From Nemophila menziesii (lineage: Eukaryota > Streptophyta > Magnoliopsida > Boraginales > Hydrophyllaceae), in contig JARWIR010000005.1 in assembly GCA_029959085.1 (NCBI GenBank), positions 36,325,350-36,389,349 on the forward strand: a stretch of DNA of 64,000 nt. Reading direction: 5' to 3'. Numbering within the stretch: the stretch's first letter is position 1; each line of letters begins with the position of its first letter. The notes below the pieces were generated by a model. That model saw nothing but the letters and a program-made list of their open reading frames with translations, was not told the DNA's origin and did no database searches. The translations under genes and the position numbers were made by a program. This document shows positions 12,517 to 23,890 of the stretch, piece by piece.

Positions 12517-13389
12517 CAATTAAGTTAGATTAACAACCTGTACAAAACTTTTCTCATTATCACTGTAAATTTTCTACCAATTTTAATAAGCATGGTTCAA
12601 GAAAGGAACATTAGGTATGAACTTTTGTGTCTCCTCCTCGTCAACTCTACAGAAATAGTTGTGTGTTTTCTACTACCTTTTAGATAAGAATGAGGTATTA
12701 AAAATAAAAATATTATATATTTAAATCTGATAAATATTAATTACAATCTAAAATTCAATCAGTTGTAGAGTTTTGATAAATAGCAGCATTCGGCAAGAAA
12801 TCCATTAATGATTTTAACTATTCATCAAAACTAGAACTCCAAAAATAAAAGGAATATCTCGACTCTCAATTATTGTTTTCCAATTAATAATGATGTTTCA
12901 TGGTTAATATCTATAACTACAACAAAAAGCCCATTCTCTCTTGCTACCAGAGTCTAACAATATAACGTAGCCTACTTGATATAAGGAAATTTCCATATAT
13001 TTATGAGACATAGTTGAGGTAGTGTCCGGCAATAAGAAACCATCAAGAACAATCAAGTATAAAAATCCATACAAAATCCTTCATAATGGTGGTAGAATTA
13101 CAATGAAAGTAAAAACCTAAAGTTTTTTTCACAAATATGAATGCTAACAGGAACTTAAGTTAAGCAGGTTTGTTGAAAACGGAGGCCAAACTTAAAATAC
13201 ATGGTAAACACTACAATCTTCATAAATCCTTCCTCAAGACATTTGGGTGGAAATTGAAAAATGGATGTACAATCTCTGCACTGGATAGAAAGACACTGAA
13301 ATATTGGATAGAAGAAACAAAATGCAAAACTGACAAAAGAATTGGCAAAAGAGAATAGAATGAACTTGTATAACTAGACTAGTAACACA
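12517..13389 (-). repeat. SUVH-related dispersed family, copy 1, right part
   Basis: This stretch aligns colinearly with 35965-36860 (for example GGAACATTAGGTATGAACTT at 12607 and GTTCAAG/GAAAGGAACATT neighbours) and more weakly with copies 2 and 4. It ends at the CACTA terminus at 13390, in the same place where copies 2 and 3 continue with CACAAGC. Exon-like pieces remain on the minus strand but no frame is intact. Confidence 0.75.
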
Positions 13390-13740
13390 CACTACTACAG
13401 CGCGAGCTTCTAGCGACTAAACTTTTCGCGACTACACGATGTAGTCGCTAAAGATAAGCATCACTAGCGACTACATATCTTTAATGACTACATGGTACGT
13501 TTCTCGACTACCAAGTAGTCGTTAGTAATTTTTGTTATTAACGACTACTTTAAGTAGTCGTTATTGAGTAGTAAGTAATCGCGAGTGATTTTTGTATTTT
13601 TTAATTAATTTCCCACCGCCAATAAGTAGTCGCTAGATGTTAGAGTATTTAACGACTACTTTATGTAGTCGTTAGAAGTTCTTACTAACGACTGCGTTTT
13701 AGTCTTTGGCGACTACTCGTGTAGTCGCTAGTAATGGTAG
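13390..13740 (+). repeat. CACTA 1 terminus and subterminal repeats
   Basis: After the CACTA terminus, about 330 bp contain many copies of TAGCGACTAC and its inverse GTAGTCGCTA, some arranged as hairpins. Subterminal arrays like this are transposase-binding sites in En/Spm elements; that role here is inferred from the family. Confidence 0.85.
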
Positions 13741-13864
13741 CGTATTTATAATAGCAAGTTGCGAATTGGGATACTCAAAACACCATTATTTTATAATTTC
13801 TCTTTCTTTCTCTCAAAACTCTCCCAATTGTTTTCCACAATTCATAATCAAAAATTATTTCAAG

Positions 13865-14330
13865 ACTTGGAAAAGCTTGCCCTGGTCGTTCATCAACGTG
13901 GGACCGCCTCAATTATCAATTTTTCCTTCCAAATTTGCCCAAAAGTAGGTATTTTTTGTTCCATAAAACTCTTTCAAATTTCATTTACTTTCATGCAATT
14001 GTGTAGTTAATGGTAAATAGTATCACTTACTAGGTATTTCAACACGTGGAAAAGCTTTCCTGGGTCAAACAACAACGTGGGACCTCCTCAATTATCAATT
14101 TTTCCTTCCAAATTTGCCAAAAAGTAGGTATTTTTTGTTCCATAAAACTCTTTCAAATTTCATTTACTTTCATGCAATTGTGTAGTTAATGGTAAATAGT
14201 ATCACTTATTAGGTATTTCAACACGTGGAAAAGCTTTCCCGGGTCAAACAACAACGTGGGACCTCCACAATTATCAATTTTTCCTTCCAAATTTGCCCAA
14301 AAGTATGTGTCTTTTTCATCTTTTTCTTAT
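13865..14330 (+). repeat. 179-bp tandem repeat in the CACTA 1 leader, about 2.6 copies
   Basis: Copies begin at 13865, 14044 and 14223 (A C/G TGGAAAAGCTT), exactly 179 bp apart. The first two contain a splice-donor-like AAAAGTAGGT. The third diverges after about 85 bp. They lie where the 5' untranslated exon and first intron of the transposase would be expected. Confidence 0.9.
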
Positions 14331-14395
14331 TTGATTACAATTGTATAGTTAATGCTAAATACATAGTATCACTATGTATATATCTCTAATCATCT

Positions 14396-15036
14396 GCCTA
14401 AAAACTCCTTTTGTGCTTGGCTTGCAAACTTGGATAGATTACCTACTAAGAGTAGGATGAAAGAATGGGGTCTACAGGTAGATGAATTATGTGTTCACTG
14501 TCATATGAGCATTGAGGATAGAGATCACTTGTTTGTGATCTGTTCATGGTCTAAAAGAATCTTGAAAGAGTGTTTTTTGAAGTGTGGGGTAAATATGCCT
14601 GTTCTGAATAGATGGGAGGAGTTAGTGGAGCTTATACTGTCAAAGGCAATTGATAAATTCCTGGAATCTATTTACTCTAGCTGGTTTACATCTTTTGTTT
14701 ACCTGGTTTGGAACAATAGGAATAATCATATACACGGGGGTAAAACACAGAATGAAGAGCAAATTATTCGCAGCATAATGTACAATATCTATGTTAAAAG
14801 TAAAGGAAAGAAGAAATTCAAGGTTAAAGATGGAAGAGAGAAGATTGCTGAGGAATGGGGAATGAGGGATATCTTTAAAGATCAATAGATAGGATTAAAA
14901 TGTATTAGCTGTGATTTGTATGTATATCGTATAGCTAGCTGATATGAGGCTCTTTTGTGAGTGCTCTATAATGTAATAACAATGTTTTGTTTAATAAAAT
15001 TGTTGATTGATCCAAAAAAAAAAAAAAAAAAAAAAA
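14396..15036 (+). mobile_element. 5'-truncated LINE inserted into CACTA 1
   Basis: A perfect 15-bp target duplication, TATCTCTAATCATCT, lies at 14381-14395 and 15037-15051. The insert ends in a poly(A) run (15014-15036) preceded by an AATAAAA signal. These are the hallmarks of target-primed reverse transcription. Only the C-terminal end of ORF2 remains. Confidence 0.95.
14403..14888 (+). pseudogene. LINE ORF2 C-terminal fragment, zf-RVT domain
   Basis: The open frame reads FCAWLANLDRLPTKSRMKEW, then CVHCHMSIEDRDHLFVICSW: the RLPTK.R...WG...C..C....E...HLF..C pattern of the reverse-transcriptase zinc-binding domain (zf-RVT) at the end of plant L1-type ORF2 proteins. A lysine-rich tail follows and ends at TAG 14886-14888. 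The frame lacks in-frame stops, but endonuclease and RT were lost by 5' truncation on insertion, so it is dead on arrival. It interrupts the leader of the CACTA transposase gene. Confidence 0.85.
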
Positions 15037-15138
15037 TATCTCTAATCATCTTATAATTTTATGTGACTTATAAATATATATATATATATATGATATATTA
15101 TTGTATGAGACATAAATGCATAAATAGGATATATATTT

Positions 15139-15450
15139 ATTTAGTGATGTTATATTTTATATGCTTTTAATTTTATATTTATGTATTTATTTTGTGATGT
15201 TATATTTTGTATGCTTTTATTTTATATTTATGCATTTATTTGGTGATGTAATATTTTGTGTGCTTTTTAATTTTATATTAATTTATTTAATTGGTGATGT
15301 AATAATTTTTTTCATTTTATAATGATTTATTTAATTGGTGATGTAATAATTTTTTTCATTTTATATTCATGTATTTAATTGGTGAAGTAATAATTTTTTT
15401 CATTTTATTTTTATGTAATTATTTGGTGATGTAATCATTTTTTTTCAATT
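15139..15450 (+). repeat. about 50-bp imperfect tandem repeat, AT-rich
   Basis: Six to seven copies share TTTGGTGATGTAATAATTTT and a T-rich spacer. They lie between the LINE insertion and the transposase start, in the presumed leader intron of CACTA 1. Confidence 0.8.
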
Positions 15451-15499
15451 TATTTATGAGACATTTATGTTGTATTCTTTTATATTGGAGTAGTTGACT

Positions 15500-18400
15500 A
15501 TGGCTTCGGGTATTGATATAAGTTGGATTGGTACTGCTCATAAAGTTTCGCGTGAATTTATTAAGGGGATAGAAGCATTCCTCGTTTTTGCTCAAAAAAA
15601 TAAACCTCCTGATGAAGAAACAATTTTTTGTCCTGTGTAATGATTGTTCGAATTATCGTCGGTATACAGTGGTCAAAGTTAGGTCACATCTTTTACAGTT
15701 TGGGTTTTTGTAGACGTATGAGATTAGGACAAAGCATGGTGAGCTCGATGATATTTCTGAGACTCGATATGAAGAAAATGAAATGTTGGATGTCTACGAA
15801 GATTTGAGACCTAATTATGAGGGTGGTGGTCATTCCGGTGACACCACGATGACAGACTCGAACAGTTCAGCACGTGGTAAATTCGAGACGATGTTTTCCG
15901 AATTAGAGACCGATTTATACCCTGGTTGTGCAGTAATGAGTTCATTAAATTTCATTGCGAAGCTAATGCACGTGTAGGTGAGGAACAAGTGGACTAACAC
16001 GTCTTTCACCGAGTTGCTTGATCTTCTGTGTTGTGTGTTGCCCAAACCTCATACCTTGCTCGAGTCATACGAGGCGTGCAACAAAAAGTTAAAAAGTTTA
16101 GGTATGGGTTACAATACCATCGATGTTTGCGTGAACGATTGTACTTTATTTTACAAGGAGAATGACTCCCTCGAAAAGTGTCCAGTGTGTAGTGAATCCA
16201 GATGGGACCCGAAGAAGGGTCTGAAAGTAGCGCATAAGAAACTCCGATATTTCCCGATTGCCCCTAGGCTGCAGCGACTTTATGCTTTGAGACACACTGC
16301 CGAAAATATGATCTGGCACAGAACAGGGAAGAGTACAGATCTAGATTTGTTGTGTCATCCGGTTGACGACGATAGTTGGAAGAGATTTGTTCAGTTACAT
16401 CCTCAGTTTGCTAGTGAACCTCGGAATGTCTTCTTGGGTTTGGGTATTGATAGCTTTTGCCCTTTATCTATGCAGAATAACTCGTACAGCATGTGGCCGG
16501 TTATATTGACCGTCTACAACTTACCACCATGGGAGTGTATGAAGGAGACGACATTCCAGCTTTGTTTGTTGATTCTGGGACCCCGTTCACACGACAAGGA
16601 CATGGACGTCTTTCTTCGACCTGTTATAGATGAGTTGGACGGTTGTGGGATAAAGGGATTCTTACGTATGATGCCCACAATAAGGAAGAGTTTACGATGA
16701 AGGTTTGTTTGTTGTCTACAACTAACGATTTCCCCGCTAGGTCATACACCTCGGGATGGTCGGGTCAAGGTTACAAAGCTTGTCCAGAATGCATAGATTC
16801 TACTCTATCATTGAGTGTGAAGAAAGGGGTTGCTTACTTCGACCATAGACGTTGGTTACCTATCGGCCATCGATTTAGAAGCGAAAGTGTTTTGTACAAG
16901 AAATCTGATCATAAGGGCCCACCGAAGAAATATAGACCTGCCGATATTCAGACACAATTAGATGGGCTTCCCATTGTGCTTCCCGGTAAACACAAGAATT
17001 TTGGAGGAAAGATCTTGAGGCAAACTGGTCCACGTCTATTCAATTGGAAGAAAAAGAGTATCTTTTATCGTTTACCTTATTGGTCCGAAAATTTGTTGAA
17101 ACATAACATTGATGTCATGCATTACGAGAAAAACGTGTGTGATGCTCTTCTCGGCACAGTTATAGGTCTTTATGGGAAACTTAACAAAGACAACGTGAAA
17201 GCGAGAATGAATGATGAGAAAATGAACATCAGGAAAGAATTGTGGTTGACATCGAGAAAGGGTAAACAAATACTGAATCGAGCAAATTATACGTTATCAA
17301 CGGAAAAGCGGAAAGTATTTCTTGACTGGTTGAAGGCACAGATGTTTCCCGATGGCTTTGCATCGAGTTTGAGAAATAACGTTCAAAGTGACTTGGGAAA
17401 GATTATAGGAATGAAATCTCACGACTGTCACGTGATGATGCAGTATCTATTCGTGACTAGTATCCCAGGGCTTTTCGAAGACAAAGCGATTAGTGATGCG
17501 ATTATTGGGCTAGCTAACGTGTTTAGAGTTATGTGTAAAAAAATCTGAGTAAGAAAGAGTTAGAAAAGGGGAAGGTGAAAGTGGTTGAAGTTATGTGTAG
17601 ATTGGAAATGGTTTTGCCTCCCGCGTTTTTCGATATAATGATCCACCTGGTTATACACTCATACGACGAAGCTTTGTTAGGGGGACCGGTTCAGATGCGT
17701 TGGATGTACCCGTTTGAGCGGTATCTAAAGAAATTAAAGGAGTACATACGAAACCCGGCTAGGCCGGAGGGTTCAATCGCCGAGGGGTACGTTGTAGAGG
17801 AGACTTTGACTTTCATATCGCTTTACCTTCAAGAAGAAAAAACAAAGTTCAATGAACCGGGTAGATATACCGAGATCAAAGCTCAACCTAAAGATTTGTT
17901 CGTATTTAAGAGCCAATGTATTCCTTTAGGTAAAAAAGATTATGGTAATATGCAATACAACGAGAAGGAGCAAATCGACTGGTATATCCTACTTAATTGC
18001 GATGAAATCCAACATTTGATGACGTAAGTTTTCAATTTATTTATTAAATGTTTATTCATTATGAAAAATGTATTCAATTTGATCGTTAAATGTGCAGAGA
18101 ACACAAAGCCACGCTATCGGGTATTGTAGCCGATAAAGTTAGGAAACACCGGCAAAATTTCCGAGACTGGTTTCTGCATAAGGTATATATCCATTCAAAT
18201 ACCAAATTAATATTCCATTTTAGACAACATTGTAATAATTGTTGATGCTTGTAAGTTTATGGCATGGAAAAAGGAGGTGATGCATTCGCTACAAGTGAGA
18301 TGATTTCATTGGCTAGTACGTCTCATGTGCGGTTTATAAGTACGATTTATGTGTTGTGAATGGTGTTAAATGGGTTACTCGTCAAAAGGGTGAAACAAGG

Positions 18401-18997
18401 GTGACACAAGATTACAGGGTATGCACCATCTATGAAGGAAAACAGTATTACGGTGAATTAGTCAAGATTGTAGAGGTAACATTTGACGATGATTGTTCCG
18501 TTGTGCTATTCGAGTGTAATTGGTATAACACGAGTACCGCGAGGACAGAGAATGGGGTAACTATTATTAACACGTCTAAATTTTTCTGGGAAGGAGTGCC
18601 GTACATCTTAGCTACTCAAGCAAAAAAAGTATTTTAAATCGATGAGATTAACTCAAGGAAATCACAAAAATGGTGGAAAGTAGTATGGGAACTCAATGAC
18701 AAACATGGATGGAGTCCCGAGTTATGGGGTGTAGAATCACTGCCTACTGGAGACGCGAGTGTCACTATCCCTTTAGTGAACACCGAGACGATTTCCGATC
18801 CGGTGAACTTGGCATCCACCGAGGAGATCGAGATTGATCCTGCTAATTTTTGTATTGATTTGGCTTTTGATATGGTTATTGATGAAAACGAGGAAATTGA
18901 AGATGACACCTTGGATGAATACGGTGATGAAGAAGAACTTATAGAGGTTGATAGCGATGATGAACCTATAGTTGTTAGTCGATATGTAACTGATTAG
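15500..18997 (+). pseudogene. CACTA transposase, TNP2 family, decayed
   Basis: Start MASGIDISWI opens the transposase-associated domain, whose CPCNDCS zinc motif is reached only through a one-base frameshift near 15636. TNP2 core (about 15980-16850) includes VCVNDCTLFYKEN, CPVCSESRWD, MWPVILTVYNLPPWECMKE and FPARSYTSGWSGQGYKACPEC. The DUF4218 region (17410-17850) includes LPPAFFDIMIHLVIH and RWMYPFERYLKKLKEYIRN. Splice sites GT at 18024 and AG at 18096 join LMT to EHKATLSG. A DUF4216 region (18355-18640) and an acidic tail end at TAG 18995-18997. Defects include TAGs near 15711 and 15975, frameshifts near 16640, 17540 and 18355, and a TAA at 18635-18637. It catalyses cut-and-paste transposition in intact relatives; this copy cannot. 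Confidence 0.92.
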
Positions 18998-19077
18998 GAG
19001 ATTTTTTATTTTGGTTTATTTGTATTAAAACATTTTGTTGGTTATTGGAGTTGAATATGAATTTATTTTTGATACGC

Positions 19078-19430
19078 TTAAACTTTGAATCTAAATGTTG
19101 ACTGAATACCCCCAAACACTCAACTTTGACTCTAATAGTTGACTGAATACCGCAAACACTCAACTTTGACCCAAATAGTTGAATGAATACCCCAAACACT
19201 CAACTTTGACTCTAACTGTTGACTGAATACCCCAATCACTCAACTTTGACTCTAATAGTTGACTGAATACCCCAAACACTCAACTTTGACTCTAATAGTT
19301 GACTGAATACCCCAAACACTCAACTTTGACCCAAATACTTGACTGAATACCCCAAACACTCAACTTTGACTCTAATAGTTGACTGAATACCCCAAACACT
19401 CAACTTTGACCCAAATAGTTGAATGAATAC
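19078..19430. repeat. 40-bp minisatellite, first block (about 9 copies)
   Basis: The unit, read from CAACTTTGAC, carries TCTAATAGTTGACTGAATAC and CCCAAACACT. Copies are mostly 0-4 changes from consensus. It begins about 80 bp after the transposase stop and continues beyond the solo LTR at 20998. Each unit contains two TTGAC cores and the inverted pair CAACT/AGTTG. Confidence 0.97.
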
Positions 19431-20992
19431 TGATGTCTCCCTAATTGTTCTAATTTTATGCCCTTGGGAGACATCATTTTTTGTGTTTATTTGATTAATT
19501 TGATAGACTTTTGGGCTGAAAATGCAATAATCTGAATTTCCTCTTTTATTTCTAGTATTTTTGATTTATTAAACTTTTGCGCGTAATCTTGTGTATTTTA
19601 GTATAAAGTTTGTAGGTTTTGAATATTAGCTAGGAGAGGAACACAAGAATAAAGTCAAAGATCATGATATGGAGTCAAAGCTTGAAGATAAATCCCGAAA
19701 AGAATTAGATTTTGAAGCTGCAAATCTGGAAATAGGACAAATATTTCTGATTTCGAGGCACTTACGAGTTGATTTAGCCGCTAACCTTTAAAGAGATTAT
19801 GTTCCTTATCGTGTTACGGAAATGTAGCATGTGATTTGAGGTCAATCGGAGTTATAACGAATCGGCTAGAGCTGTTTTAGTGGAGGTGGTGCAGCAGTTA
19901 CGGGATTTGGGCTTAATTAGTGGACTTGGGCTTTACTAATTTTCACTTAATCCTTAAGTAATGGCCCTAATCCGATTTTATCATTATAAATAGGCCTTTA
20001 GACCTCATTATTCAGTACCTCTCATTTTATTCTTCAAATTAAAACATCATTAGAAGAGAGCGCCAAGAAGAAAGGAAGCTTGGAGCTGGATACTGTCTAT
20101 ATCTCCAATTTGCAGGCGATTCATCTTCCTAATTAGGTTTCTTATTTTCCTTTCTGTAAAACAATTATGAATTCCTTTTTATTTATTTTCTTAGTTTATC
20201 CACTTATGAGCTAATTTTAATTAGTGCTTGAGATTGCATTATGGATTGATTTTGATTCTATTTTATTCTATACTTTTGTATTTGGGATTTTTACAATTGA
20301 AATCAAATGGGGTATGAGGTATTTTTCATTAATTTGTTCTTATTCACTATAATTGACGTAATTAACCAATCATAGGTCTTAGTATCTAGGCTATTCCAAT
20401 TAGTGGCGATTGGATCACCTTGACGGGGGGTTTAGGTACAGAAATAATTAATGAATGTAGGATAGAAATTATTTGACTCTGACGAGCGTAATTAATCCTA
20501 TGGTCAATTGGGTAAAATAAACTTAATCACTTAAGAATGGACTATAATCACCCTAACGTGGTTTGTAGCATTTATGAGTAGCTCCTTAGTCCACCCTGAC
20601 GGGGGTAAGGATGACCTTAGAATCCTGACCATTACTTTTTACAAATTTGTCCCTTAAACGAAACATGGAATAAATAAGAGTTAGATGAAACCCTTGCGTA
20701 TCTCAAGTATTGCTTTCTCATCTTGCGTAAAACACTTTAATTTCTTGCGTCTAGTTATTTACTTGCATTAATTTAGTCTTTTCATTATTTGTCTTAGTTA
20801 TTAGATAACCAACAAAACAAAATTAAAATCATTTATCTGCTTTTACGTGCAATTAAACACTACTTGATAAGCATTAGAGTCGACCAATCCGTCCCTGAGA
20901 ACAAATCTGTTATCACTATTATTACTTGGGACAACCGTATACTTGCGGTTGTGGTTTATTGCATTTATTTTAGAACACACAAAGGACCACAA
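19431..20992 (+). mobile_element. probable solo LTR of a Ty3/gypsy-type element
   Basis: The segment interrupts the minisatellite and is flanked by AATAC (19426-19430 and 20993-20997), a 5-bp target duplication. It starts TGATGTCTCCC, which forms a hairpin with GGGAGACATCA at 19465-19475. A TATAAATAG box lies near 19985. The 3' part contains CTTAGTCCACCCTGACGGGG and TCCCTGAGAACAAAT, both recognisable in the reverse-oriented LTR at 39.8-41.2 kb. No internal coding region is present. The exact 3' border (..CCACA or ..CCACAA) is ambiguous by one base. Confidence 0.75.
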
Positions 20993-20997
20993 AATAC

Positions 20998-22016
20998 CCC
21001 AAACACTCAACTTTGACTCTAATAGTTGACTGAATACCCGAAACACTCAACTTTGACTCTAATAGTTGACTGAATACCCCAAACACTCAACTTTGACTCT
21101 AATAGTTGACTGAATACCCCCAAACACTCAACTTTGACTCTAATAGTTGACTGAAACCCCCAACCACTCAACTTTGACTCTAATAGATGGCTAAATACCC
21201 CAAACATTCTACTTTGACGCAAATAGTTGACTGAATACCCCAAACACTAACGTTTGACTCTAATAGTTGACTGAATACCCCAAACACTCAACTTTGAGTC
21301 TAAATGTTAACTGAATACCCCAAACACTTAACTTTGACTCTAATAGTTGACTGAATACCCCCAAACACTCAACGTTGACCCAAATAGTTGAATGAATACC
21401 CCAACCACTCAACTTTGACTCTAACTGTTGACTGAATACCCCCAAACACTCAACATTGACTCTAATAGTCGACTGAATACCCCCAAACACTCAACTTTGA
21501 CTCTAATAGTTGACAGAATACCCCAAACACTCAACTTTGACTCTAATAGTTGACTGAAACACCCAAACACTCAACTTTGACTCTAATAGTTGACTGAATA
21601 CCCCAAACATTCTACTTTGACGCAAATAGTTGACTGAATACGTCAAACACTAAAGTTTGACTCTAATAGTTGACTGAATACCCCAAACACTCAACTTTGA
21701 CTCTAAATGTTGACTGAATACCCCAAACACTCAACTTTGACTCTAATAGATGACTGAATACCCCAAACACTCAACTTTGACCCAAAAAGTTGAATGAATA
21801 CCCCAAACACTCAACTTTGACTCTAATTGTTGACTGAATACCCCAAACACTCAACCTTGACTCTAATAGTTGACTGAATACCCCAAACACTCAACTTTGA
21901 CTCTAATAGTTGACTGAATTCCCCAAACACTCAACTTTGACCCAAATAGTTGACTGAATACCCCAAACACTCAACTTTGACTCTAATAGTTGACTGAATA
22001 CCCCAAACACTCAACT
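20998..22016. repeat. 40-bp minisatellite, second block (about 25 copies)
   Basis: Same unit and orientation as the block before the solo LTR, so the two were one array of about 34 copies before the insertion. Variants such as GACGCAAATAGTTG and ACTAACGTTTGAC recur at two places about 400 bp apart, indicating a higher-order duplication inside the block. Confidence 0.97.
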
Positions 22017-22028
22017 TTTATCCAATTT

Positions 22029-22160
22029 GTTCCAAAATTGGATTAAAATATCACTAAATTTATGTTTAGATATATTGGTGAGTCGTGAGCATTTTAAGAT
22101 CAATCATATTTATTGTAAAACAAATATATGCAGACATTAGAAAGTAAAGATGGATGTGTT
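22029..22160 (+). repeat. 132-bp perfect direct repeat, copy 1
   Basis: Identical to 22345-22476. It begins GTTCCAAAATTGGATTAAAA and ends AAGATGGATGTGTT. The two copies lie 316 bp apart, right after the minisatellite. Confidence 0.97.
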
Positions 22161-22344
22161 TATAGATACCAATTGATATTAAATATCTGTGCTTTTACCG
22201 GTGTAAACATGGTGACACCTGCGTATGATATGTAACTGCAAGCATTACTTTATGGACTTCGAATTGTTATCAATCGAGGAAATGATATGGTGAATATAAA
22301 AACGGAATTATAGGAGATTAATGTGTTAGGGAATGGATGTTTAG

Positions 22345-22476
22345 GTTCCAAAATTGGATTAAAATATCACTAAATTTATGTTTAGATATATTGGTGAGTC
22401 GTGAGCATTTTAAGATCAATCATATTTATTGTAAAACAAATATATGCAGACATTAGAAAGTAAAGATGGATGTGTT
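22345..22476 (+). repeat. 132-bp perfect direct repeat, copy 2
   Basis: No differences from copy 1 over 132 bp, implying recent duplication or gene conversion. Neither copy nor the 184-bp spacer has recognisable coding content. From 22477 to about 23390 nothing else is recognised except a segment at 23140-23260 that is related to the right edge of the window. Confidence 0.97.
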
Positions 22477-23139
22477 GTCAACAATAAGGCGATATGTTTA
22501 TCAAGATCACCGAGATGGTTTACATCATGTTCCTACGATGTATAGGTGTGGATATCACACTATTAGGAATTGTTTGAATACTCGTTAAGGATTCATAATT
22601 GTATATAACTTACTAACCTTTGTGTCTTAGTTGTATGAACATAAAATATGGAGGAAGGTACAATCGGTAATTTGTTCAAATTTAAAATTTTAGATTTTTT
22701 TTGACAGAAAAACCACTAAGTATTAGTTAGAAACACAAATACCTTGGTACTTAGAGCTTTATGTCCCATCTTCACGCTCTTCCTCTTCTATAATTTTCTT
22801 TAAATAAATATCTAAAAATAATATTTTGATATTTAAAAAATCGTTTATAGTTAGCCAGTTTTGATAAGAAGAGATGTAAGAGTCCAAATTACAATATTTC
22901 AACATTTTACAACTGGATTTATAAATTTTATGAACAATGTAACTACCCTGCAATGATTTGTACTGGGTAGTGTAGGTGGTGGTTTACTTCCTTTTGAACA
23001 TGATATTATGTACTCGATAGTCCTGAAAAACAAAGTTAAACTCCTGGTGCACACATATGAAGTAGAACTCCTCGATGACAAGATGCCCATACTCGCATGC
23101 ACTCATAAATTACAAAGCTGTTATCTTCAGATCCAACTT

Positions 23140-23260
23140 GCAATAAGGTCAAGACTTACTTTTCGAAAATATACTGAAGACACAAAAGCTTGCAAGTAAG
23201 TTGATGATGTGGTGGAAACTTCTTAAGAAAGATCTCTACTGCGAGATAGGTATGCTATCA
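23140..23260 (+). repeat. dispersed repeat shared with 63885-64000
   Basis: Shared order of blocks: CTTGCAA.AAGGT, ACTTTT, AAGTAAGTTGA.GATATGG-like sequence, AAGA.AGCTCTACT. About 65-70% similar by eye. Identity unknown. Confidence 0.5.
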
Positions 23261-23389
23261 ATGCCTCCAACAAAGGAAAAGATAAATTGCCCCTGACCAC
23301 AAAGAAAAATGTCAAATAAGAAAATCAAAGGTATTACCATTAGCAATCTGAAATGGTATTATATAACGCTAAACCAACACAAAACTCAC

Positions 23390-23890
23390 CATAATATAAT
23401 CTTTTGATCCACCCATAAAGCCCCTATTACCAAAATTATTCTGAGCCCATAAAACCCGGTTATATAACCCAAGCTGCAGGCGCTACAATTTGTCTGTCGA
23501 TGTATTGTAGCAACTTTAAAACCCAACCATATGTCTTCGATATGTTGCAGTCATGAATTATATTAATCGGCTTTTCTACGACAAGATCACATTGTTGACA
23601 CAATGGTGAATTTAACACTCATCATGCAAATAGAATACTCGTGTGTCGGAAGTTTGTCCTATATAGCGCGACAAATTAGTATCTGAACTTTATCAGGGCA
23701 TTTTTAAGACAAAATAAACCCACACTTGAAATAATTGTTCATAGATGGTGGCAACAAGAACCCATAAGCCGATGTAATGATAAATACCCCTGATGGTTCA
23801 AGTTCCCTTTTAAACCACAACCCATTTTCATCGGCTAACTGGACGACCCAAATATTTTTGTTATCTGGTCGTCGCTCATTGCGATGTGTT
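23390..23890 (-). pseudogene. LINE ORF2 remnant, zf-RVT region
   Basis: Minus-strand translation in shifting frames gives ITSAYGFL, then CPDKVQILICRAI, KLPTHEYSI and later HDCN. These match the order GxFSVKSAY...P.KV..FIWR....LPT......C of the C-terminal ORF2 region of plant LINEs. Several stops and frameshifts are present; no poly(A) or target duplication was found. Confidence 0.55.

Larger units (their letters stand above)
13390..22016 (+). mobile_element. CACTA (En/Spm) transposon 1, degenerate, 3' end not located
   Basis: The left terminus is CACTACTACAGCGCGAGC, preceded by ACA as a candidate 3-bp target duplication. Next come subterminal repeats, a non-coding leader with tandem repeats, a nested LINE, a TNP2-type transposase pseudogene, and a 40-bp minisatellite split by a probable solo LTR. 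The matching right terminus (GCTCGCGCTGTAGTAGTG) was not found after the transposase, and the expected downstream host sequence is also missing, so the 3' end appears deleted or rearranged. The listed end is simply the end of the minisatellite. Confidence 0.8.

Noticed and set aside
19078..22016. Regular repeats that could suggest a CRISPR array
   Set aside because: Units are contiguous 40-bp tandem copies without unique spacers, in plant nuclear DNA; this is a minisatellite.
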